Shown piece by piece: positions 25,496 to 32,356 of a DNA stretch of 45,435 nucleotides. Each line of letters begins with the position of its first letter. The stretch's first letter is position 1. The notes under the pieces were generated by a model. That model saw nothing but the letters and a program-made list of their open reading frames with translations, was not told where the DNA came from and made no database searches. The DNA is taken from positions 1 through 45,435 of the forward strand of contig JADZDD010000029.1 in assembly GCA_020851235.1 (NCBI GenBank), given 5' to 3'. This stretch comes from Burkholderiales bacterium. Lineage in GTDB: Bacteria > Pseudomonadota > Gammaproteobacteria > Burkholderiales > Casimicrobiaceae. The position numbers were made by a program, and so were the translations under genes.

Positions 25496-26713
25496 ATGAA
25501 TGCTTGCAAACGCACCCTCGTCGGCGTCGCCGTGGCCGCCGCATTCGCCGTTGGCGCCGCGCACGCGCAGACGGGAGGCAAGGAGATCAAGCTCGGTGTC
25601 ATGTCCGACATGTCGAGTCTTTATACGGACCTCGCGGGCGCGGGATCGGTCGTGGCCACCAAGCTCGCCATCGCCGATTCGGGGATCGAGAAGCGCGGCT
25701 ACAAGGTGAGCGTGGTCGAGGCCGATCACCAGAACAAGCCCGACGTGGGCTCCGCGATCGCCCGGCGCTGGTACGACGCCGACGGCGTGAATGCGATCGT
25801 CGACGTTCCCAACTCCGGCGTTGCGCTGGCGGTGTCGGCCATCACCAAGGAGAAGAACAAGGTCTTCCTGGCCTCGGGTCCCGGAAGCTCGGACCTGACC
25901 GGCAAGTCGTGCTCGCCCAATACCGTGCACTTCACGTACGACACCTGGATGCTCGCCAACGGAACGGGGACGGCGATCACCAAGGGGGGTGGGACGAGCT
26001 GGTTCTTCATCACCGCCGATTACGCTTTCGGCCACGCGCTCGAGCGCGACACCACCGCCGCGGTCGAGAAGGCGGGCGGCAAGTCGCTCGGTGACGTCAA
26101 GGTGCCGATCAACACGCAGGACTTCTCGTCGTTCCTGTTGCAGGCGCAATCGTCGAAGGCGAAGGTCATCGGGCTCGCCAACGCGGGTGGCGATACCACG
26201 AACTCGATCAAGCAGGCCGCCGAGTTCGGCATCGTGAAGAGTGGCCAGCAGCTTGCCGGGCTGCTCGTGTTCATCACCGACGTGCACGCGCTCGGCCTGC
26301 AGGCGGCGCAGGGGCTCACGTTCACCACGACGTTCTACTGGGACATGAACGACGCCACGCGGGCCTTCTCCAAGCGCTTCGCCGCACAGGACAAGGGCAT
26401 CCATCCGACGATGGTCCACGCCGGCGTGTACGGCGCCGTGCTGCACTACCTCAAGGCGGTGGAAGCCCTCGGGGGGGCGGCCGACGGGCTCAAGATCGTC
26501 GACAAGATGAAGGCGACGCCGACCGACGATCCGCTCTTCGGCAAGGGCTCGATTCGCGTGGATGGGCGCGGCATCCACCCCGCGTACCTCGTGCAGGTGA
26601 AAACGCCCGCCGAGTCGAAGGCGCCGTGGGACTACTACAAGATCCGTGCGACGATCCCTGCCGACGAGGCGTTCCGGCCTCTGAAGGACGGTGGCTGCTC
26701 GCTCGTCAAGTGA
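25496..26713 (+). CDS. livK: Periplasmic substrate-binding protein of Liv-type ABC transporter
   Basis: A 405-residue type I periplasmic binding protein. A clear Sec signal peptide (CKRTLVGVAVAAAFAVGAAHA) ends at AHA|Q near residue 25. The mature part begins KEIKLGVMSDMSSLYTDLAG, typical of the branched-chain amino acid/amide family (Peripla_BP_6). Ligand residues cannot be read reliably; members near catabolic operons bind diverse carboxylates. A strong Shine-Dalgarno (AAGGAGGAG) precedes the ATG, consistent with the high dosage needed for binding proteins. A stable hairpin follows before livH. A run of seven G lies near 26471 within the gene. Confidence 0.9.
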   Translation: MNACKRTLVGVAVAAAFAVGAAHAQTGGKEIKLGVMSDMSSLYTDLAGAGSVVATKLAIADSGIEKRGYKVSVVEADHQNKPDVGSAIARRWYDADGVNAIVDVPNSGVALAVSAITKEKNKVFLASGPGSSDLTGKSCSPNTVHFTYDTWMLANGTGTAITKGGGTSWFFITADYAFGHALERDTTAAVEKAGGKSLGDVKVPINTQDFSSFLLQAQSSKAKVIGLANAGGDTTNSIKQAAEFGIVKSGQQLAGLLVFITDVHALGLQAAQGLTFTTTFYWDMNDATRAFSKRFAAQDKGIHPTMVHAGVYGAVLHYLKAVEALGGAADGLKIVDKMKATPTDDPLFGKGSIRVDGRGIHPAYLVQVKTPAESKAPWDYYKIRATIPADEAFRPLKDGGCSLVK

Positions 26714-26748
26714 TCGCGTAGGCGCATTGGATCACCCGTCGCGCTGAC

Positions 26749-26781
26749 ACGCGGCCCCGTTCGTCACGGACGGGGCCGCGT
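26749..26781 (+). terminator. Strong hairpin between livK and livH (partial terminator or mRNA stabiliser)
   Basis: A perfect 12-base-pair stem, ACGCGGCCCCGT (26749-26760) with ACGGGGCCGCGT (26770-26781), 9-base loop, followed by only two more T. It sits 25 bases before livH. Its position suggests differential expression of the binding protein over the permeases. Confidence 0.55.
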
Positions 26782-26805
26782 TTCGACATTGCGAGTCTCG
26801 TCGCC

Positions 26806-27690
26806 ATGGAAATTTTCGGCATCCCGACGCAGGCGCTCTTCGGCCAGCTCCTGATCGGCCTCATCAACGGCGCGTTCTACGCGATGCTGAGCCTCGGGCT
26901 CGCCGTCATCTTCGGGCTGCTCAACATCATCAACTTCACGCATGGCGCGCAGTACATGATGGGCGCGTTTTGCGCCTGGTTCCTGCTCGAGCGTACCGGC
27001 ATCGGTTACTGGTGGGCGCTCATCATCGTGCCCATCGTCGTCGGCATCACCGGGGTCGTGATCGAGCGCACGATGCTCGCGCGCCTGTACAAGCTCGACC
27101 ACCTGTACGGCCTGCTGCTCACGTTCGGCCTCGCGCTCATCATCCAGGGCGTGTTCACCAACGCCTACGGAAGTTCGGGGCAGCCGTACCGGCTGCCGCA
27201 GGAGTTCGTCGGCGCGTACAACCTGGGCTTCATGTTCCTGCCCAAGTATCGCGCGTGGGTCATCGTCCTCTCGCTCGTCGTGTGCCTCGGGACCTGGTTC
27301 GTGATCGAGCGCACCAAGCTGGGCTCGTACCTGCGCGCGGCAACCGAGAATCCGACGCTGGTGCAGGCGTTCGGCGTCAACGTGCCGCGCATGATCACGC
27401 TGACCTACGGCTTCGGCGTGGGGCTCGCGGCGCTCGCGGGCGTGATGGCCGCGCCGATCTACCAGGTGAGCCCGCAGATGGGTGCGAACCTCATCATCGT
27501 CGTCTTCGCGGTCGTGGTGATCGGCGGGATGGGTTCGATCATGGGCGCGATCCTGACCGGATTCGGCCTGGGCGTGATGGAAGGCCTGACCAAGGTCTTT
27601 TATGCGGAGGCGTCGAATACCGTGATCTTCGTGATCATGGTGATCGTGCTGCTCGTCAAACCCGCGGGCCTCTTCGGCCGGGAGCGCTGA
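26806..27690 (+). CDS. livH: Branched-chain amino acid-type ABC transporter permease LivH
   Basis: A 294-residue inner-membrane permease with about eight hydrophobic helices. Characteristic segments are LIGLINGAFYAMLSLGLAVIFG near the N-terminus, NIINFTHGAQYMMGAF, and a C-terminal VVIGGMGSIMGAILTGFGLG. It pairs with LivM to form the translocation pathway. It ends 2 bases before the livM GTG start. Confidence 0.92.
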   Translation: MEIFGIPTQALFGQLLIGLINGAFYAMLSLGLAVIFGLLNIINFTHGAQYMMGAFCAWFLLERTGIGYWWALIIVPIVVGITGVVIERTMLARLYKLDHLYGLLLTFGLALIIQGVFTNAYGSSGQPYRLPQEFVGAYNLGFMFLPKYRAWVIVLSLVVCLGTWFVIERTKLGSYLRAATENPTLVQAFGVNVPRMITLTYGFGVGLAALAGVMAAPIYQVSPQMGANLIIVVFAVVVIGGMGSIMGAILTGFGLGVMEGLTKVFYAEASNTVIFVIMVIVLLVKPAGLFGRER

Positions 27691-27692
27691 TC

Positions 27693-28691
27693 GTGGCCAC
27701 CGTCCTGACTCCTGCCGCCACCGCGGCGCCGGCCCGCCGCAACCGGTTTGCGCTCGCCACCGCGATCATGGCCGCGATCCTGGCCCTGGCGCCGTTCGCC
27801 GGCATCTATCCCGTCTTCCTCATGAAGGCGTTGTGCTTCGCGCTCTTCGCCTGCGCGTTCAATCTCCTGGTCGGCTTCGGCGGGCTCCTTTCGTTCGGCC
27901 ACGCGATGTTCCTCGGCACCGCGGGCTACGTGACGGCGCACGCGGCAAAGGTGTGGGGTTGGCCACCCGAGGCCGCCATCGCGGCAGGCACCCTGGCCTC
28001 GACGCTGCTCGGTGTCGTGACCGGTGCGCTCACGATCCGCCGCCAGGGGATCTATTTCGCGATGATCACGCTCGCCCTCGCGCAGATGATGTTCTTCTTC
28101 TACCTGCAGGCACCCTTCACGCACGGCGAGGACGGCATCCAGCAGGTGCCGCGCGGCAAGCTCTTCGGCTTCATCGACCTCACCGATACGCTGGTCATGT
28201 ATTTCACGGTCGTCGTGGTCTTCCTCGCAGGCTTCGTCTTCCTCTACCGTGTCGTGCACTCGCCGTTCGGTCAGGTATTGAAGGCGATCCGCGAGAACGA
28301 GCCACGCGCGATCTCGCTCGGTTACGACGCCGATCGCTACAAGCTCGTCGCCTTCGTGCTGTCGGCGGCGCTGTCGGGGCTTGCCGGCGCGGTGAAGGCG
28401 ATCGTCTTCCAGCTGGCGTCGCTCACCGACGTGCACTGGACGATGTCGGGCGAGGTGGTGCTGATGGTCCTCCTGGGGGGGATGGGCACGATCTTCGGTC
28501 CCGTCGTCGGCGCGTTCGTGATCGTTGCCATCGAGAGCTACCTGACCGCAGGCATCGTCATTGGCACCCTGCACTTCGGGCCCGAATGGGCGATCGTCCT
28601 GACCGGCCTCATCTTCGTCGTATGCGTGCTCGCGTTCCGGCGCGGCATCGTCGGCGAACTGGGTGCCTGGTGGCTCCGGCACAAGGGGTAG
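27693..28691 (+). CDS. livM: Branched-chain amino acid-type ABC transporter permease LivM
   Basis: A 332-residue permease with a ~20-residue cytoplasmic Ala/Arg-rich N-terminus and 8-10 helices. Key segments are FNLLVGFGGLLSFGHAMFLG, RRQGIYFAMITLALAQM, AIRENEPRAISLGYD (the coupling loop contacting the ATPases) and VVLMVLLGGMGTIFGPVVGA. The start is GTG at 27693, two bases after the livH stop and with GGGAG upstream; no earlier in-frame start is compatible with the gene order. Confidence 0.9.
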   Translation: MATVLTPAATAAPARRNRFALATAIMAAILALAPFAGIYPVFLMKALCFALFACAFNLLVGFGGLLSFGHAMFLGTAGYVTAHAAKVWGWPPEAAIAAGTLASTLLGVVTGALTIRRQGIYFAMITLALAQMMFFFYLQAPFTHGEDGIQQVPRGKLFGFIDLTDTLVMYFTVVVVFLAGFVFLYRVVHSPFGQVLKAIRENEPRAISLGYDADRYKLVAFVLSAALSGLAGAVKAIVFQLASLTDVHWTMSGEVVLMVLLGGMGTIFGPVVGAFVIVAIESYLTAGIVIGTLHFGPEWAIVLTGLIFVVCVLAFRRGIVGELGAWWLRHKG

Positions 28692-28703
28692 CGCGCACCG
28701 ACG

Positions 28704-29693
28704 ATGACCGGGCCTGCGCACGATCCGATCCTCGTCGTCGAGGGCCTGTGCGTGCAGTTCCCGACACCGGCCGGGGTGGTGAAGGCGGTGGACGACGTCT
28801 CCTTCACGCTTGCCCGCGGTGAAGTGCTCGGTCTCGTGGGCGAAGCGGAAGCGGGAAAGTCTGTCACCGGACGGGCCGTGCTCGGGTTGATCGAGGCACC
28901 GGGCCGCGCCCGCGCCGATCGCATCGTCTTCGATGGCGTGACCTCGTTCGGGATCGAACCCGCCGCGACGCGCCCCGTGCGCGGCAACCGGATCTGTCTT
29001 CTCGTGACCGACCCGCTGCGCGCCTTCAATCCGGTCGTTCGCATCGACGACCAGATGATCGAGGCGGTGCGTGCGCACGACGACGTGACCCGCCCCTCGG
29101 GGCGCGCCCGCGCGCGTGCCGGGCTCGTCAAGGCCGGAATCACGATGCCGGACGCCGTGCTCGCGGCGTATCCCCATCAGCTCGACGCCGACGTCGGGGT
29201 GCGCGTGGCGATTGCCACGGCGCTCGTCAACGAGCCGGACGTCCTCGTCGCCGACGAGCCGACCGCGACACTCGATGCCACGGTCGCGGCGCCGATCCTG
29301 CAACTGCTGCACACGCGCGTGCGCGAGAGCGGGATCGCGCTCCTGTGGATCACGCGCGACCTCGCGGTGGCAGCGGGTCTGGCCGATCGCGTCGGCGTGA
29401 TGTACGCCGGGCGCATCGTGGAGCAGGGGAACTGCCAGGATGTCCTCGTGCGTCCAGCGCATCCTTACACGCAGGGGCTGCTCGATTCGCTGCCCGCACC
29501 CTACGCGCCCGGCGAGCGGCTGCGCGCGATTCCGGGCGCGCGACCGGCGCCCTGGGCCCTGCCGGATGGCTGCGCATTTCGCGACCGCTGCGCCTTCGCC
29601 GACGATGCCTGTCGCGTCGTGCCGCCGGTGCTCGCGGTGGGCGCACGCGGCCATGCGGTGCGCTGCGTGCATCCGTTGCTCTCGCTGTATTGA
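28704..29693 (+). CDS. OppD/DppD-like ABC protein with degenerate ATPase motifs
   Basis: A 329-residue protein clearly homologous to OppD/DppD over its full length (VEGLCVQF, YPHQL, VMYAGRIVEQG, HPYTQGLL). Walker A GEAEAGKS (46-53) and Walker B VLVADEP with Asp184-Glu185 are kept. The Q-loop glutamine is Thr102 (VTDP for FQDP). The ABC signature is LDADV at 160-164 in place of LSGGM/Q. The switch histidine is Arg218 (ITRDL for ITHDL). The C-terminal cysteines of the Opp/Dpp family remain (Cys290, 296, 303, 321). The frame is uninterrupted, so it is not a simple pseudogene. It follows livM by 12 bases and precedes a second degenerate ABC protein by 12. It probably binds ATP weakly or acts as a regulatory or structural subunit; the partner is unknown. 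Confidence 0.85.
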   Translation: MTGPAHDPILVVEGLCVQFPTPAGVVKAVDDVSFTLARGEVLGLVGEAEAGKSVTGRAVLGLIEAPGRARADRIVFDGVTSFGIEPAATRPVRGNRICLLVTDPLRAFNPVVRIDDQMIEAVRAHDDVTRPSGRARARAGLVKAGITMPDAVLAAYPHQLDADVGVRVAIATALVNEPDVLVADEPTATLDATVAAPILQLLHTRVRESGIALLWITRDLAVAAGLADRVGVMYAGRIVEQGNCQDVLVRPAHPYTQGLLDSLPAPYAPGERLRAIPGARPAPWALPDGCAFRDRCAFADDACRVVPPVLAVGARGHAVRCVHPLLSLY

Positions 29694-29705
29694 CGCGGTT
29701 CGAAC

Positions 29706-30728
29706 ATGACCGGCGCCGCCCCGATCGCCAATCCCGACGCGCTCCTCGAACTGCGCGCGGTGTCGACGGATCAAGGCGCGGGGCGCGCGGCGACATTCTG
29801 GCGTTCCGGTTGGCGCGGCGCAGATGCGCATTCGACGGCGACACCGGCACTCGACCGCGTCGACTTGACGCTCACCGCCGGTGAGGTCGTCGGCCTGCTC
29901 GGCGAGTCCACGGCGGGAGGCGCGATGGTCGGCCGGGTCGCGGTGGGCCTCGTTGCGCCCTGCGCCGGCGAGCGCTTCTACGACGGCGAGCGCATCACCG
30001 ATCTGCGCTCGGCGGCGGCACGGCGCGCGCGCCTCGCCTTGCAGATGCTCCTGGCCGATACTCCCGGCACGCTCGATCCGCGGCAGCGCATCGTCGACGT
30101 CGTCGGTGAGGCGCCGGTGGCGCAGCGCCTCATCGGGCGTCGCCAGCAGGTCGAGTACGTGGGGCTCATGCTGAATCGCGTCGGCGTCGATCCCCTGCTC
30201 ATGCGCCACCGTCCGCACGAATTCTCCGCCGGTCAACGGGCCCGCATCGGCATCGCCCGTGCGATCGCGGTGCGCCCCCGCGTCCTCGTCGCCAATGAGT
30301 TCCTGGCGCCACTCGAGATCACCGAAAGGGCACAGGTCCTCAATCTCCTCGCCGATCTGCGCCTCGCACTCGAACTCACCTGCCTCGTCGTCAGCCGCGA
30401 CGTCGCGACGGTGCGCCATGCCGCCCAGCGCACGGTCGTGATGTACCTGGGTCGCGTGATCGAGCGCGCCGGCACGGCCGAGCTCCTCGCGCGACCGAAC
30501 CATCCCTACACGAAGGCGCTTCTCGCGCACGATGGCAACGTCGTGCCGGGGCGGCGCGTGTGGGCGACGCACATCGGTGAGGCGCCGTCGCCACTTCATC
30601 CACCGCGCGGCTGTCACTACCATCCACGCTGCCCCGTCGCACTGCCGCGCTGTCGCGAGGTGGCGCCCGCGCTCGTCACGATCGCGCCGGGGCACGACGC
30701 GGCGTGCCACTTGAACGATTGCGCCTGA
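29706..30728 (+). CDS. OppF/DppF-like ABC protein lacking Walker A lysine
   Basis: A 340-residue OppF/DppF homologue (HEFSAGQRARIGIARAI, AQVLNLLADL, VMYLGRVIE, HPYTKALL). Walker A is GESTAGGA at 66-73, with the invariant Lys72 and Ser/Thr73 replaced by Gly and Ala. The Q-loop Gln is Ala117. Walker B Asp is Asn197 (VANE; Glu198 kept), the D-loop is APLE, and the switch His is Arg231. The signature is nearly intact (FSAGQ, 173-177). C-terminal cysteines at 303, 309, 316 and 334 persist, plus Cys339. It should be unable to hydrolyse ATP in its own Walker site. Paired with the upstream OppD-like protein as the last gene of the Liv operon. Confidence 0.85.
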   Translation: MTGAAPIANPDALLELRAVSTDQGAGRAATFWRSGWRGADAHSTATPALDRVDLTLTAGEVVGLLGESTAGGAMVGRVAVGLVAPCAGERFYDGERITDLRSAAARRARLALQMLLADTPGTLDPRQRIVDVVGEAPVAQRLIGRRQQVEYVGLMLNRVGVDPLLMRHRPHEFSAGQRARIGIARAIAVRPRVLVANEFLAPLEITERAQVLNLLADLRLALELTCLVVSRDVATVRHAAQRTVVMYLGRVIERAGTAELLARPNHPYTKALLAHDGNVVPGRRVWATHIGEAPSPLHPPRGCHYHPRCPVALPRCREVAPALVTIAPGHDAACHLNDCA

Positions 30729-30765
30729 CGGTGCGATTGGCAGGCATCACGGATCCGCCCTCGAC

Positions 30766-30776
30766 TGGTCTGACCA
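30766..30776. promoter_or_regulatory. Palindromic operator, GntR/FadR-type, upstream of tctC
   Basis: TGGTCTGACCA is a perfect 11-base palindrome ending one base before the candidate -35. The TGGT-N3-ACCA form is that of FadR-subfamily GntR operators. No GntR gene is in the window. Confidence 0.4.
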
Positions 30777-30777
30777 C

Positions 30778-30806
30778 TTGACCGGCACCCGGTGCCGCGC
30801 TAACGT
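30778..30806 (+). promoter_or_regulatory. Candidate tctC promoter
   Basis: TTGACC (30778-30783) and TAACGT (30801-30806) with a 17-base spacer. The -35 is good, the -10 poor. Confidence 0.35.
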
Positions 30807-30897
30807 CGCAGGGTTGGCATCGATCCGGCACGCCCGCACGAGAACAGGGCACCGGCATCGGCGGTGGCCGACATCCGTTCGCTACAGGAGGATTCTC

Positions 30898-31860
30898 ATG
30901 AAGCTCGTCACCCGCGCCGTCGGCGCGCTCGCTGCTCTTGCCTTTGCCGGGATCGCCTTCGCGGCGTACCCGGAGCGTCCCGTCACGCTGATCGTGCCGT
31001 GGGCGGCCGGTGGCGGCACCGATGCCACGGCACGCATCATCGGCTCGCTGCTCGAGAAGGAACTCGGGCAGCCCGTGAACGTCGTCAACCGCACCGGGGG
31101 CAGCGGAGTCGTGGGTCACGCGGCGATCGCGGGTGCCGCGGCGGACGGCTACACGATCGGCATCATCACGGTCGAGATCGGGATGATGCACTGGCAGGGA
31201 TTGACCGACTTGACCGGCGCGTCGTTCACGCCGCTCGGGCTCGTGAATGCCGATCCGTCGGGCGTTCAGGTCGCTGCCGATTCGCCGTACAAGACGATCA
31301 ACGACCTCCTGGCTGCGATCAAGGCCAATCCCGGCAAGTTGAAGGCGTCGGGAACGGGCCAAGGCGGCATCTGGCACCTCGCCATCGCGGGGATGCTGAA
31401 GGACCTCAAGATCGACCCGGCGAGCGTGCCGTGGGTGCCGTCCAACGGCGCGGCTCCGGGATTGCAGGACCTCGTCGCCGGTGGCGTGCAGATCGCGCCG
31501 GTCTCGCTGCCGGAAGCGCGCTCGCTCATCGACGCCGGCAAGGTGAAGAGCCTCGTGCTCATGTCGGACAAGCCGTCGGCGCTGTATCCCAACATTCCGC
31601 TGCTCAAGGCGGCTACCGGCAGCAACTGGACGATGGCGGCATGGCGCGGGATGGCGGCGCCGAAGGGGATCCCCGCCGACGCGCGTGACAAGCTCGTGGC
31701 GGCGATCAAGAAGATCGCGGCGAGCAAGGAATACAACGACTTCATGTCGCAGCGCGGCTTCGGCGTGATCTACCTCGCGCCCGATGAATTCGCATCGTTC
31801 ATGAAGAAGTCCGATGCCGACCTGGGCGCGACGATGAAGGCCGTCGGCATCGTCAAGTAG
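30898..31860 (+). CDS. tctC: Tripartite tricarboxylate transporter substrate-binding protein TctC
   Basis: A 320-residue periplasmic binding protein of the Bug/TctC family. The signal peptide spans about residues 1-22 (VTRAVGALAALAFAGIAFA|AYPERPV). The mature start YPERPVTLIVPWAAGGGTDATAR and the GTGQGGIWHLA loop are typical. The ligand is probably a di- or tricarboxylate or similar acid; the specificity cannot be read. A good Shine-Dalgarno (AGGAGG, 7 bases upstream) fixes the ATG at 30898. First gene of tctCBA. Confidence 0.92.
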   Translation: MKLVTRAVGALAALAFAGIAFAAYPERPVTLIVPWAAGGGTDATARIIGSLLEKELGQPVNVVNRTGGSGVVGHAAIAGAAADGYTIGIITVEIGMMHWQGLTDLTGASFTPLGLVNADPSGVQVAADSPYKTINDLLAAIKANPGKLKASGTGQGGIWHLAIAGMLKDLKIDPASVPWVPSNGAAPGLQDLVAGGVQIAPVSLPEARSLIDAGKVKSLVLMSDKPSALYPNIPLLKAATGSNWTMAAWRGMAAPKGIPADARDKLVAAIKKIAASKEYNDFMSQRGFGVIYLAPDEFASFMKKSDADLGATMKAVGIVK

Positions 31861-31867
31861 TCCGCGC

Positions 31868-32356
31868 ATGAAGTTCAACGACGCCGTGTGGGGAGCGCTG
31901 TTGCTCCTCTTCGGCATCGTCATCCTGATTCACGTCCAGTCGTTTCCGAAGATGCCGGGCCAGCACGTCGGCCCGGCACTCTTCCCGGGGATCATCGCCG
32001 CGGGTCTCGCCGTGTGCGGCATCCTCCTCGTGCTGAAGGGTCTCGCCACGCGCCGGGCCGCCCGCGGCGACGCGGCGGCGTGGGCGAGTTTCGCGCCGTG
32101 GACGCGGGACGGACACTACGTCCTCGCGCTCGCGCTCACGATCGGCGTCAACGTCTTCTACATCCTCACCGTCGATCGCCTGGGATTCATCGTCGTCGGT
32201 GTCGTGTACCTCGCCGTGCTCTTCTGGGTGTTCGGCGTCGACCGCCGGTGGCTCCTGCCGATCGCGATCGTCGTGACGCTCGGGATCCATTACGCGTTCT
32301 ACAAGCTGCTCAAGGTTCCCTTGCCCTGGGGCATCCTGCAGAGGTTCATCTATTGA
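31868..32356 (+). CDS. tctB: Tripartite tricarboxylate transporter small membrane subunit TctB
   Basis: A 162-residue protein with four predicted helices (about 5-22, 38-56, 76-98, 108-140). Poorly conserved in sequence, as usual for TctB, but KFNDAVWGALLLLFGIVILIHV at the N-terminus and the GPALFPGIIAAGL segment are typical. It starts 7 bases after tctC and its stop overlaps the tctA start (TGATG). Confidence 0.9.
   Translation: MKFNDAVWGALLLLFGIVILIHVQSFPKMPGQHVGPALFPGIIAAGLAVCGILLVLKGLATRRAARGDAAAWASFAPWTRDGHYVLALALTIGVNVFYILTVDRLGFIVVGVVYLAVLFWVFGVDRRWLLPIAIVVTLGIHYAFYKLLKVPLPWGILQRFIY

Noticed and set aside
26471-26477. Run of seven G in livK as a phase-variation tract
   Set aside because: Seven G is not long for this composition, and similar runs occur elsewhere (near 28475). 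No out-of-frame context suggests switching.
27600-30710. A 1036-codon open frame on the minus strand opposite livM and the two Opp-like genes
   Set aside because: Low-complexity Arg/His/Glu composition and no motif. The plus-strand frames carry clear ABC and permease signatures throughout.
28704-30728. Calling the two degenerate ABC genes pseudogenes
   Set aside because: Both frames are full length without stops or frameshifts and keep all non-catalytic family motifs, and the losses are complementary. Reported as CDS with altered motifs.
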